From NCBI GenBank assembly GCA_002633005.1, contig NMRA01000274.1, positions 39,817-103,816 of the forward strand: DNA of 64,000 bases, given 5' to 3'. Below, in pieces: positions 10,901-21,100 of this stretch (positions are counted from its first letter, which is position 1; the number at the start of each line of letters is the position of its first letter). Below the pieces are notes generated by a model. It made no database searches, had not been told where the DNA came from, and saw nothing but the letters and a program-made list of their open reading frames with translations. The position numbers and the translations under genes were made by a program. Source of the stretch: Phoronis australis. Lineage: Eukaryota > Phoronida > Phoronidae.

Positions 10901-13228
10901 AGTGGGCGATATTCTATTTTACAGGTTGGGTCATATGATGGAACAAACATGGACTACCTACTCGCTCCTCAATCGTTCACCAACAATACTACGGAAATGG
11001 TGAAAATAACCAACGTCTTGTTCAACGAGAACCAAGAAATGCACCCCCATAATGGAGTGTGGCTCCAAGAATTCTACCTTGGTTCTGTTGGATTATTGGA
11101 GAAAGGCAGTATGTTTATTTTCATTATCATTTGTACCCTGACAGGTTTGCGATCTCAATTTCAGTTGTTACAGCAATTCGTGTTCACCATACCCCCAACA
11201 AAATCCGAACTCCATGCTTGCTACAGCATACGTTTCCGTTTCAAGAAATGTAACCAAGCCTAGCCGGCGTAAAAATGGCAGGACACGAAAGTTTCAAGAA
11301 AATAGCACAACAAAATCGCACGTTTTTACTTCAATGCAAAATTTTGACGCCACGAAAGCCAAATACCCAGATAGCATGGTGACGGTGGTCCGACGTCAAG
11401 GCTAAACAATACTCAAAGAATGACAAATAGGTTGACTTATATGCTGTGACTGAAAAAATAATAATATCACAAGTGCCGAATTTACTAGGTAGTGCAAAAC
11501 AGGCGTTTAAATGCATCTCGAACTGAAGGCGACGGACCAACGTCACAAACCCGATCGCGACCTACCCACCTTGAGCCGACGAATGGCGATGTCGACCCGA
11601 CGTAGTGATGCTATCTGGGTAACGATGGATCAAAATCGATCGCTGGTGCACGTCAAATTAATGCCACACTGAATGAACGCCTGTAGTCATGGGTGAAAGT
11701 TGTCAGTTTTAGATCTCTTATGAAATGAACGAAACATCCCCACAGGACCTCACCCAACAACAGGTTTTGTGAAGGCTTCCATTTCTTTGTCTGATCACGA
11801 TGAGCTGCACAGTAAATTTCTGTAAACTGGAAACCGGTCGCGGGTTAACATCGATGCCGGTGTTACCCTGGATTCACTGTCACGGGCCACATGTATTTGA
11901 ATTGAGCATTAGGGCAACGTCGGGCCCCGTATGTTGACACAGGTTCATGCTGCCCTAGCCTGGTCAATCTTCAACATGTCATTGGTTCCCAATGACGTTC
12001 CCGGTCAAAAACCTATCAGGTCTGCCTTCCGTAGACGCGAGCAAAGGTAGTGCACATAATCACGCATTTCGCTTGTTACGCATGGTGGTCGGCGCGAAGG
12101 CGTGTGATCTGGCATATTCGCGATTTTTTTGCTTCTATGGAACTCAGCCCTGATGTTTTAAAGGGGCGGTTGACCCAGCGTATGCAGTCATTCACACATA
12201 CATACAGACGAGCCTTATAAAGACATTGAGCATGGCTATCTCTTGACACAACCGAAATCTAAGAAACTGAATGGCGTTGAATCGCTTGCGAGGTAGCACT
12301 CACCCGGTCGTCAAAACAACTGCCGGGAACCTTCGGGCTGTTGTAACACCCGGCAACGTCCTCACTGAGGAGCCTCCTCTGTCTGAGACACTGTGGCTCT
12401 GACTTTGAGCTCCGGACTCCTGTTTGTGAGACCCGGGTTCGAATACTGGCTTTGCTGGCTGACTATCGAGCATTGCACTTACCGGTACGCCACGTTATGA
12501 AACGGACCATAGTGTGTAACGTTCTGTTGGTGGCAAATCTAATGAACCAGACCTCCCTTCAGCGGCAGGATCAAACTCGAGAAACGATTTTCTGAATTTT
12601 TTGTTATAACTCTAGACAGACAAATGTGCATTATGGTTTCCGCGTATGAGTGCTTAGTCTAAGTTTGTACTTGATAACCCATACGAGTGAAAACTTGAAA
12701 TCTCTAACAACTCCAGATTTTGAGTCAATTCTCAAACTCAATGCTGAAGTCATCAACTGCAAGTTAGGGCTGGTTAGATAGTTACCCACATAAACCATGT
12801 ACTCTAGAACTAGACAACAGTCAGCTATTTTGAGTCCACAAAAAGGGAAGTTAGTGCAAAATTAATTTCGAGTTCGTGGCCAAGATTAGACCTCGTATCC
12901 AGATCTGATGTGTACATGTGAACGCTGTAAAAGACACGGCAAGCTATTTCTACTTGCAGAATACATTCTCAAATGTCTTCAGACGGACCAGTGCTGCACC
13001 AACGAAGGCTTCCTCTATGAGAGATCATACCAGTGCGACAAATACAATGTGCAACGCTACGAAGAAGACCGAGTCTCCAAGTCAAAGAAGAAGATCGACG
13101 ATAGAGAATGTAAACCGGGTTACCATTTCAACATGAACCAGTCTGTCTGTAGATGTGACAGAGTTGCAAAGGCGGGTTGTAGAAAGGACGATGCCAATGA
13201 AAAGGATGTTAAGAAAACCGAACTGTGA
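4914..13228 (+). CDS. Secreted/ER NIDO-domain protein with C-terminal KTEL (6 coding exons)
   Basis: The joined exons 4914-4980, 6253-6416, 8540-8842, 10006-10116, 10925-11108 and 12960-13228 encode 365 residues. All junctions are GT/AG with matching phase. Residues 1-22 form a signal peptide. Residues about 55-275 match a NIDO domain: FSTMY|ISQNGFVSF across an exon junction, FIAPYW, GQVYYRQ, ELVVVITWYNLP, NTFQLVLASDGPR. In nidogen, tectorin and mucin-4 relatives this domain lies in extracellular matrix or surface proteins. The last exon adds an 8-Cys, Lys-rich segment and ends KKTEL, a plausible KDEL-type retrieval signal. Possible N-glycosylation sites are NNT/NTT and NQS. No EGF, sushi, AMOP or VWD domain follows, so it is much shorter than the usual NIDO proteins. 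I do not recognise a named orthologue. Confidence 0.85.
5004..5416. mobile_element. MITE with about 50-bp TIRs (NIDO intron)
   Basis: The left end gcctggttgcatgaaactgt with 'aaggtccctaaatc' mirrors the right end (gatttagggacctt ... gtttcatgcaaccgggc). A further internal 'catgcaacgcaccc' lies near 5213. No ORF. Confidence 0.65.
5974..6055. repeat. 41-bp tandem duplication
   Basis: The unit starting tataaaacgtattgaataga is present twice (starts 5974 and 6015), with one visible mismatch. Confidence 0.85.
6253..6416 (+). CDS. NIDO gene exon: N-terminal region
   Basis: Acceptor ccatttcag, donor gtaagt. The split codon G|AA gives Glu. The exon encodes about 55 residues with two Cys (IACPYEK, FGECVG) and ends REFSTMY, the strand that precedes the conserved NGF(V/I)SF motif of NIDO domains. 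Confidence 0.85.
6531..6605. repeat. Dispersed repeat related to 51292-51366
   Basis: Shares 'gtgctt.cttgtaatacatgg.gat' and '.atcttg.attttcgcgag' in order with the copy in ERLEC1 intron 4. A weaker relative may occur near 12062-12135. Confidence 0.45.
8540..8842 (+). CDS. NIDO gene exon: domain core
   Basis: Acceptor tggtttcag, donor gtaagg, phase 0 on both sides, 101 residues. It starts ISQNGFVSF and includes SPFIAPYWCDTS, DGQVYYRQ and AELVVVITWYNLPP, the hallmark motifs of the family. This is the strongest domain evidence in the gene. Confidence 0.9.
10006..10116 (+). CDS. NIDO gene exon: 'NTFQLVLASDG' strand
   Basis: Acceptor ttttacag, donor gtacgt, phase 0, 37 residues. RNTFQLVLASDGPRMVGVF and ELQW match the NIDO strand in which the chain reads NTFQ.vl.tDG..sf..f.Y..i.W. 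Confidence 0.85.
10925..11108 (+). CDS. NIDO gene exon: C-terminal end of the domain
   Basis: Acceptor ttttacag, donor gtatgt. Starts VGSYDGTNMDYLLAPQSF, corresponding to the 'aGfn.GDg.ny..lpgS' end of NIDO. Carries overlapping sequons (NNT, NTT). Ends with one base of a split Lys codon. Confidence 0.8.
11364..11621. mobile_element. 258-bp MITE with perfect 14-bp TIRs
   Basis: TACCCAGATAGCAT at the left is the exact inverse of ATGCTATCTGGGTA at the right, and gacgt-rich sub-terminal sequence also mirrors. A TA target site is possible. It sits in NIDO intron 5. Confidence 0.7.
12380..12460 (+). mobile_element. tRNA-derived SINE head or tRNA relic
   Basis: A box-A-like segment (gtggctctgac..., 12392 on) is followed by a B-box ggttcgaatac (12436-12446) at tRNA-like spacing. 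The arms do not pair as in a working tRNA. It sits in NIDO intron 5. Confidence 0.45.
12960..13228 (+). CDS. NIDO gene terminal exon: Cys-rich tail ending KTEL
   Basis: Acceptor tacttgcag. A|AA completes Lys. It encodes 88 further residues with eight Cys (KC, QCC, QC, EC, VCRC, GC), a basic stretch SKSKKK, and DVKKTEL before TGA. AATAAA lies 164 bp downstream. Confidence 0.8.
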
Positions 13229-13391
13229 AGAAGCAATACTTCATATAATGTATTAATGTAGATGTTCGTTACTAGCTGTCCGGAGGAATTGCATGATTAT
13301 ATGTAGAATTTATGTGTTAGTGTGACGTAGTATAGTACCGTTTTCTAAACCGGGCATTGGGTGTAAGGTATTAGTGATCGACCTTTTAGTA

Positions 13392-13397
13392 AATAAA
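13392..13397 (+). terminator. Polyadenylation signal of the NIDO gene
   Basis: AATAAA, 164 bp after the stop codon. Confidence 0.65.
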
Positions 13398-14045
13398 AGT
13401 CATCTCAGTGGTATTCAGAGAATGGTTATTGCGTGAGAGGGATGGAAGACACGCAGGCGACTTCTCTTGTTGTCCCGGAATCGTCGAATTAGTTCGTAAA
13501 AGTGAGTTTTCTCGGTCTTTGGTGATTTCAGTGTCTCTCATAATAAGTACATATTTTTATTATGGAAAACCATTAACTAAATGGACAAGATTTCCGGAAT
13601 GATGAGACTGGCTTTAATGAACAGATTTCAGAACCTAAAGTTTTAAAGGAAATTTGCAGTTCTAGCTGCATTGTTGTTACGAAACATACCTCATTCATGT
13701 GGTTTTCACGACAGAAATTAGCAGTCCCAAGGGCCGCAAGTGCTGGCGTAGCTAAATCCGACGTTAGGTGTTTTAGCGAAAACGTTACAACAACTGGATT
13801 AATGTTGATGTTTCATTTTTAAACCGAACGACCGCATTCAAGGGGCATGAGAACTGAGCTGCGTGCGATGTTGCGGTCGTCTTAGCCGGACCGGGCAAAT
13901 CTTTGATGAATGTAACAATAAAGTTTAATAATGACTGTTAAAACCCATACAGACAATCTTGTTTTAAATGTTTTTTATGCGTGAATGGCAAATGGACAGT
14001 TCTCTGCATGCCTCACATGATCTTTTGTCATCAATGCCGAACAAA

Positions 14046-14101
14046 ATTGTCACAAGATTTGCGTGTGTCAATTTCAGGCCTGTGCACAGGTCCTTCATCA
14101 G
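14046..14101 (-). ncRNA. Hammerhead-like motif, probably a Penelope-element relic
   Basis: On the minus strand CTGATGA is followed by a stem (AGG-A-CCTG / TGCA / CAGG-CCT), then GAAA, then a possible stem III (attgacac pairing 7 of 8 with gtgacaat). These are the core strands of a hammerhead ribozyme. I found no convincing stem I, so activity is doubtful. Penelope-like retroelements are known to carry such motifs. Confidence 0.3.
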
Positions 14102-15837
14102 AGGGTGAGGCAAGTTCCTAGTCGGAGTAACGTACGTCACGCGTGCAAGACCGCATGCAATTCACTAAGAGTTTGCTGTACAGTTAAAAATAAGCGCGTT
14201 ACTGTTACAGCAGTTACACGCGCTCCGCGAGCGCACACATATCTATAACCGCGCACGCATAAAAAGCACCAACGGCTAATTGCACCGAACAATGAGACTA
14301 GGGCACGCGTCCGCGTGACCACGTAGCTTTAATCCGAGACTCACGGAATTCTCGAGATGACTTGGGAGCACAATCCGGGTGTTTGTGGAAAAAATACAAA
14401 ATTTTCAATACAAACATCACCGAGACGTTTTTTGTTTGAAACAATTTATTTCACGAATATTCATACAAGGTCATTTGATGAAAAATACCCATTTCTACAA
14501 ATGCGACACCAGTAGCCTGTGTATACACAATCAGTATGTACACGTAGATTCCGAAACAAAAAACAATGTGAAGGATATGGAAAATAACAAGAAACAGAAA
14601 AATTAAGTCACAGCAACGAAAATCATCAAATGTACACTGACCCCTCGCTTTCTGCCAACAACTAATTTTTGATTTATAAGCCAGACCCTTATAAAGTTAG
14701 TCACATCTTGTGCCTTCCCCAGATAAGAACTGATTTCAAAGTTCCAACTCCATCAATGTCCATGGCACTTTGACATTATTTTTACTGATTGGCCAAATGC
14801 CAATGTTTGGTATTGTCCACATGGGAATTTTAAACATTTTCTATCATAGCATGAGATGTTCAAGACATAGTTTACTTGGCAGAGTAACCTGGTTTATTAT
14901 TTGCATTTTAATCCAGGAGTATGGAAGGCACGCCCCTTTAGCTGCACACACTACAAAACAGCTGTCAATCATAACTAACACCGCCCACTACCAAATGTCA
15001 GCAAACAGTTATCCGTGGATGGCGTATTGGAAACTTCTAGAAAATGAGCAACTGCTATGAAAGAAATTACTAATTTTGAGTATTTTTTTACTCAAGTTTT
15101 GACAATGGGAATGGTTATCCCCATGATATTCAAGAGAAGAAGGTAGCAAGCCTACAGTCCTTACAAACCACAAATCAACAAGACTCCCTAAATTAACCAC
15201 CTCAACGCCACCTATCAGCAACAGACTAAAATTGTTGGATGTCATTAAATCTATGAATATGTCTCAATTAATTTTTGCTTACAGACTCTCTGAGGTACAT
15301 AAATTATGTAAATGAGCATGAGAATCTACGGAACTAAGATTTAAATAAAAAAAAATGTCTTGAGAGTTGCTCCGAGCATGCCTTCTATAGATACGACTTT
15401 TAATTGAGAACACTCTATAACATTGATCTGGAATTGAAGTGATTCCTGGGTGTGGCTTTAAGCAAGAACAAACTGTCAATTCTCGAAAAGCAAGAAACAT
15501 TTTGAGACCACTCCCACAACGATAAGAGGAGTCAATCAAAACAGAGTCCTTACCACCAAAGGTTTGCAGCAACTTTAACCTCCAATTTTCATAAGAACCT
15601 GATATATAAAAATTTTGTATTGCTTAAAGTAAGCTAAACTTCTCTTCTCTAGACTACAATGTTTAGGCATACAATCTACACAGTCGTCCAGTAAAAGAAA
15701 GACCATTGCTGCTTTAACCTTGATTATCTAGGCCACTTGTTCATTCTATGAAATTTACCAGTCAGTAATGTGCCATACAGGCTAGCCAATCACAAGACAG
15801 AATTCAACACTAAAGACGAACCTTATTACAACACACA

Positions 15838-16146
15838 TCAAGGGACCTTCAAAATCTGTACCATATGATTGTCCATGATAATCAGTGTACCAGACTTTTT
15901 CAGGTCATTTGCTTCTTGAAGGACTCTAGCTGTTAACACTTTTTCAAGAGGCCTGCTGGCATTTCGTTTCAGGCCTTGACATAGATAATGATACAGTGTT
16001 TTTGAAGCTACTGTCTGTTGACTTAGCGCATTACAAATACCAACCCTTTGCAAGCTTGGTCCGCTTTCTGATTCACCTGTTTCTTGTGGTATTAAGTTTT
16101 TTGATGAAACTTCAGAGAAAATTGTGAACAGCCCAATAGCAGAATT
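15838..16146 (-). CDS. Unassigned exon-like ORF (about 102 residues)
   Basis: The ORF opens at a plausible acceptor (actcag) and ends in TGA. The protein looks real: an amphipathic, winged-helix-like C-terminus with SQQTVASKTLYHYLCQ, RPLEKVLTARVLQEANDLKK and SGTLIIMDNHMVQILK. I do not recognise the family. Phase does not match the exon-like ORF at 16738, so a gene model cannot be closed. Confidence 0.35.
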   Translation of the reverse strand, partial: NSAIGLFTIFSEVSSKNLIPQETGESESGPSLQRVGICNALSQQTVASKTLYHYLCQGLKRNASRPLEKVLTARVLQEANDLKKSGTLIIMDNHMVQILKVP

Positions 16147-16737
16147 CTGAGTAAAATTCTGATCCTTGAATCAGTAAACTCAATACGATCTAATAAATTT
16201 GCATAAATACACACACCATTTTTTAGGTATTTAGATTAATCCTTGAACAAGTTGTTGGTGCAGAAGTAAAATTAACAAAAACTGCACAAAATAATATTCC
16301 TTGATCAGTTTCATTGTAGAATTCCTACTTTTTATTCAGACTGATGCGTTTACATTTCCAGTCATACTACAATGTCAGGCATTTTCAGAAATCAAAAATA
16401 CAACTTTTTGTAAAATCAGCATTTGGAAGTATTGCTGTTAACATTCTAAACAGCGTACATTGCAACGAGGTTCAACTGTATTAATACAGAATGAAATGCG
16501 AACTATGCAAAATGCTTAAACTACTAATTTTCCCCAAATTTTTCTGAAAATGCAACAGAACCCCAGAATATACTTGGTTTCACATTGAAATGTAATAATT
16601 ACAATAATTTTAATTATTTCAGGATATACAATGAAGCAACAACATAAGTGGTACCTGCTACATAAGGAAATAATATCGTCAAATGAGCAAATTTTTATTG
16701 ATTTACGTCAAAATAAAACTGCACTTCCGTAACTTAC

Positions 16738-16999
16738 CTTTAGATTTTAAAAATCCTGACAAAGCAAAAGCACTTACACCCAGAAAATAAGACTCAAATT
16801 TTTTCTTACCACGTCTGGACTTTGTTTGTGTGGCCGCAAAACACATCGGAAGCATACACCAGTAAAAAATACTATAAAAATCGTAGAGGTGACCAACCTT
16901 TCCAAATTTGACTGCTTCTGAATCAATTTTATTCAATAGTAGGTTACCTATCACTTCCAACTGAACACCAAAACCAATGCTATCATGGAAAGACATTTT
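16738..16999 (-). CDS. Unassigned exon-like ORF (about 86 residues)
   Basis: Open from an acceptor-like cttag (with an ATG at 16996) to a consensus donor gtaagt. Features include FHDSIGFGVQLEVIGNLLLN, a basic TKSRRGKKKFES patch and SAFALSGFLKSK. It is not recognised. It could be part of the same unknown gene as 15838-16146, or chance. Confidence 0.25.
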
Positions 17000-17853
17000 C
17001 TAAGTGAAGTTTGATGGACTTAAGAGGACATCACCAGCGAGGAAAGTGATTTTCCGAGACCAGCCTCGGCATGGAATCAAACTTGCAATGGCTGTAGTTG
17101 CAGTCTAACGCTCTTCAAGCATAGATAAATCCCACTAGATAATTGGCAGAGTATTTTAAAAGTATTCAGCAGGTAAAATCGGCAGATTTGATTCCGACAA
17201 GAATCAGTGATTTGTAATAAAATCACAGCATAACAGATTTTTTTTGTATTATATATTTCTGGTCAAAGCAAAAAACTTTCCGAAATCTATCCCATCCATT
17301 CATTTTTTTCAGGCGTAAAACAGATAAGTCCCCTTAAGTAGCATCTTTCTTGATCTCACAATTCAGAAGCAAAGGAAGTGCAGCTTTAAATAAAACGTTT
17401 AGTCATGGCATTTCACTTTTAAGAATCAACAACTCAAAAGACAGAGTAAACTGGATCTATGTACAGACAAAACCACATGGCCTTGGTTATAATTGGTTTG
17501 TGAATTTAAAATTACCATAGCGCATAGCGAGCAAAAGTAACTTAAACAGAATTTTTTACAACAAGATACTCCGTAACCAGATTAAAAGTTAAATCATGGT
17601 CCTGGAATCTTGGTAGACATTCCTAATGTGAAACTCCTGCAATAACAATAGATTGTTTACAGTCATCTTTACAAAATTTCATAGTTTAAAAAAGCTACAA
17701 CCAGCACTGGTACTACCAAAGGTAATAAATACAAGTCAAAAAGGTACAAAATGGCACTTACCAATAGACTTATTTATTTTACTTATTCTAAATGTATACT
17801 GCTGTGATCAAATGAGACTTTGAATGCAAGAATAACAAACAGTTCCTTTGATT

Positions 17854-17859
17854 TTTATT
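17854..17859 (-). terminator. Candidate TMEM87 polyadenylation signal
   Basis: AATAAA on the minus strand, about 140 bp beyond the TMEM87 stop codon. Other copies of this hexamer lie further on, so 3' ends may vary. Confidence 0.45.
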
Positions 17860-17997
17860 TTTTATAGGCATTCAGCCACTCGGTCCACTACCAACACTGC
17901 CCAATGCAACAATGACACCGAAATCCCAACCAAGCAGTCACACCCCATCCCATACCCCATAAAGAGTGAACAGACCCAGGAGGGCCTCGCACGTAAT

Positions 17998-18123
17998 TCA
18001 TTCCATTTTCGACAGTTCAAACTTGGTGGTCATAATCTCCTCATCAGAGTCCAGTAAACTGGGCAGAGCCGTATCGGCCACCGAGGCTGGAATGTTCTCT
18101 TCTATCCACTTCAAGTCTTCCTC
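17998..18123 (-). CDS. TMEM87: TMEM87 terminal exon (cytosolic tail)
   Basis: Acceptor ctgttgcag. It encodes [12 protein letters not shown], then [13 protein letters not shown] and a KME-TGA end. This is the conserved C-terminal signature of TMEM87A/B and the clearest single exon for the assignment. Confidence 0.93.
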   Translation of the reverse strand, partial: EEDLKWIEENIPASVADTALPSLLDSDEEIMTTKFELSKME

Positions 18124-21100
18124 CTGCAACAGAAAATGCAACTCGAGTTATCACTTATTCAGTACTTCGCTGCTCGTAAATCTATCGCTTAGTTTGTATA
18201 AAAATGGCGAGATTCCAATGCATTTCACTATAATCAAATGGTAACAGTTTTCTGGAGTTTAAAACAAAACTGCGTTTTTCAGCGATTACTAACTTCACAA
18301 GACTACACGAAATTCAGAACACAATTTCTTGGGTATGAATCGATCCGAGTTCACCATTTCAATTCCTTTTCCGATGACATATTTTCTCAATGTGTGTGTA
18401 TTACTTTAACATTTCTTTACTGCCCCCATATTTAGAAGAACATAGTTTACGTTTTATTCTGTCTAATGTACCAAAAACATTTTGACACAATGCAGCAGGT
18501 CACATGACCACAATCCCCTAATCCTGATACCTCCGTTGTGAAATATGTATACTAGGAATACTACGCATCGAAAAAAGGAACAGCTTGTGTATTGCTGACC
18601 AGTGTGCATAGCACGTGTTTGTATGTCGGACGTTGGGCCAGTGGCCAAGTGCACAATAAATAAGACATATGATATATGTAACTTGAAATGCGCATAAAAC
18701 CGCATTCTCACCACTTTGCTTTGAGGTTCTTTAGGCCCACTAGATTTTGTTCCTCTCATCTTCATCCCCTCTGAAATGTAAAACTCAAATTTACGACAAT
18801 GTAAACCAAAAGCAATGAGAACGGTACAGAAAATGATGCCTGTTTGTGATAACTGAGATATTGAATTTTTTAAGTTTTGTTTTGCATGTTGAATTGGCCT
18901 TTCTCAGTCTAGCTATATAAGTCAAAAAGGCGCATCAAATGAAAAGCATTGAGACGAACCCAAATGAATCTGAAAAGGGACCTTCAGATATCAGTTTGGC
19001 ACAGATTTACCATGACTGACGCTAAAATGTCCTGCAACAGAGTTATAATAGATGAATCTATATGAGCATCAACTAATACTGGCCTCTCTCCATCACACCT
19101 GTCTTGTGTCATTACTCATCGCCATCTGGTGAGTGGTGCATGAAATGATACTCTGGTAAGGAAAAACCTCAACAAAAAACTAACCAATAGGAGAACACAG
19201 CACATCAATCGATTTAAAAATCAACAAAGTTGGGAACTCCACGCTGTGAATGCTTCTGTGAAACTCCATCAAGCTCACACCAGGGTTTCTCAAGATTTTG
19301 CACAACGAACACAAAGTCAAAACTAAGGGCCATGTAGGGGTTAGTAACAGCACTCTAAACTAAACAAAATCGACTGTGTCCAATACTCCCCTACCAAAAT
19401 TCTCTGAGTTAAATTTTAACAAAAACAGTGAAAGATCTTTCAAGCTATCACTATGACAATCAGCATGCTCCGGTACCAAGTGCGTACGTTGGCACTTTAT
19501 TATTGATGACATTAATGTTCTGGAGAATACAGCAGCATTACTACCATCTACCATGAGATCACATAGGTGTGCATGATGACATTTGGTTAAATGTTAAACA
19601 TGTGTATGTTTACACATAAACAACAAGAAACACATTCTATTCAGGTAAACGTATATCTTACCAAATGCGTCATTCATGACGGGCTCATCATCTTCATCAG
19701 CCGCGTCCAACAGCGGTGAGAAAGCGTACCTGTTGCGAATGTAATCACAGGTGAACAGAACATAACGGCAGTAAGATGGAGTACTAATGACAAACACGAC
19801 AAATACATAAATATTTTGTGAGTCGCCAAGATCTGAAGTGAGACCAGGGGACTGACCACATGTGGACACACAGGAGGTCATTTCCTATCTATACATAAGG
19901 AAGTAGTGGCTTTCCAGTACATTAGTCTTCATTTTTACACAGTAAGGGTGAGATTACCAATACTCATGTGGACAGTGACAGGCATAAAATGCATCTTAAA
20001 CCCAATCACCAGAGACCATTAGCTTGCAAGTGCTGCGATGGACAGTACAGAGTGCTCACAAAATATGAGGTCTACATTTACAGGTCGGTGCTAGAAAAAC
20101 ATTTGAAAACGGTATATTTTGTGCTGACAACAACTCACAACTGCACAAAAAAGTACAAACTCGTAGAGTTGTACTCGCCATCTCATACATGCTCTGTGTC
20201 CCATCTGTGAGTGGTTTCACAGACCAAGCAAATTCAAAGTGTGTCATTGTTTTTGAAACACTCTGGTAAATTCAAAAAAAAGAGTTGTTAAATTGTCTCT
20301 TTACAATATTTTCAAAAATTGACTGCAGTTGATTTTCGAAGACAGCTAAACAGTACAACACAAACTTGGCTAATCTATATACAGAACAATTGTCTTGATT
20401 TTCATTTTTGTCGAAAAATTAGACAAGATAAATTCCATGTTTCCGCCACATATCGTGTGCTAAATACCAGGGCCCGGTCTCTAATCTTTGTACTTGAAAC
20501 GAACTCGAAACTATTTTTGGCAATTTCTCTGCTCCTTTTGTGCGAACTTAAGATAATTGGTTATCAGACTGTGCTCGAATAAAGTATAGTTTATGCATAG
20601 AAGTTTGTAGTTCAAGTTTGCCCTTGAAGACCCTTATATTTATGCTACAAACTCAAGTAAAAACTCGAAATTTCGAGTTCAAACTCGAACTTATTGCTAT
20701 AATATTGGGTTTACAAATTGTGAACTAAGGGCAATAAATTATCTACATAAGTTATTGTGTACTCGAGCATAGAATAATAGACACTTATCTTGAGTTCGCC
20801 CAAAAGTAGAGCAGAAAATGCCAAACCTAATTTCGAGTTCCATTTCGAGTAAAAAGATTGGAGACCGGGCCCAGATGAGAACTACCATCTAATACTTCCT
20901 CAAAGAATAAACAGCAATCAAACACTGAGAGAGACATGACACTCGTACCTTTTCAACGGGATGATGCTTAGTGCATAACAAAACACAAACTGCCAAATAA
21001 CCACTCACCTCTGGTTATTCTGCGACGGCCTCCACAGGATAATAATGACCAATAGGATGACAGCAAACAGCAGATGCCAGTAAGCGTCGTCTAACCACTT

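Larger units (their letters stand above)
13398..17853. other. Intergenic region between the NIDO gene and TMEM87
   Basis: No recognised gene. It holds a hammerhead-like Penelope fragment near 14.05 kb and unassigned exon-like ORFs between 15.8 and 17.0 kb, listed separately. A tRNA-like patch (B-box-like gtttgattcc, minus strand, near 17080) is too weak to call. Confidence 0.4.
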
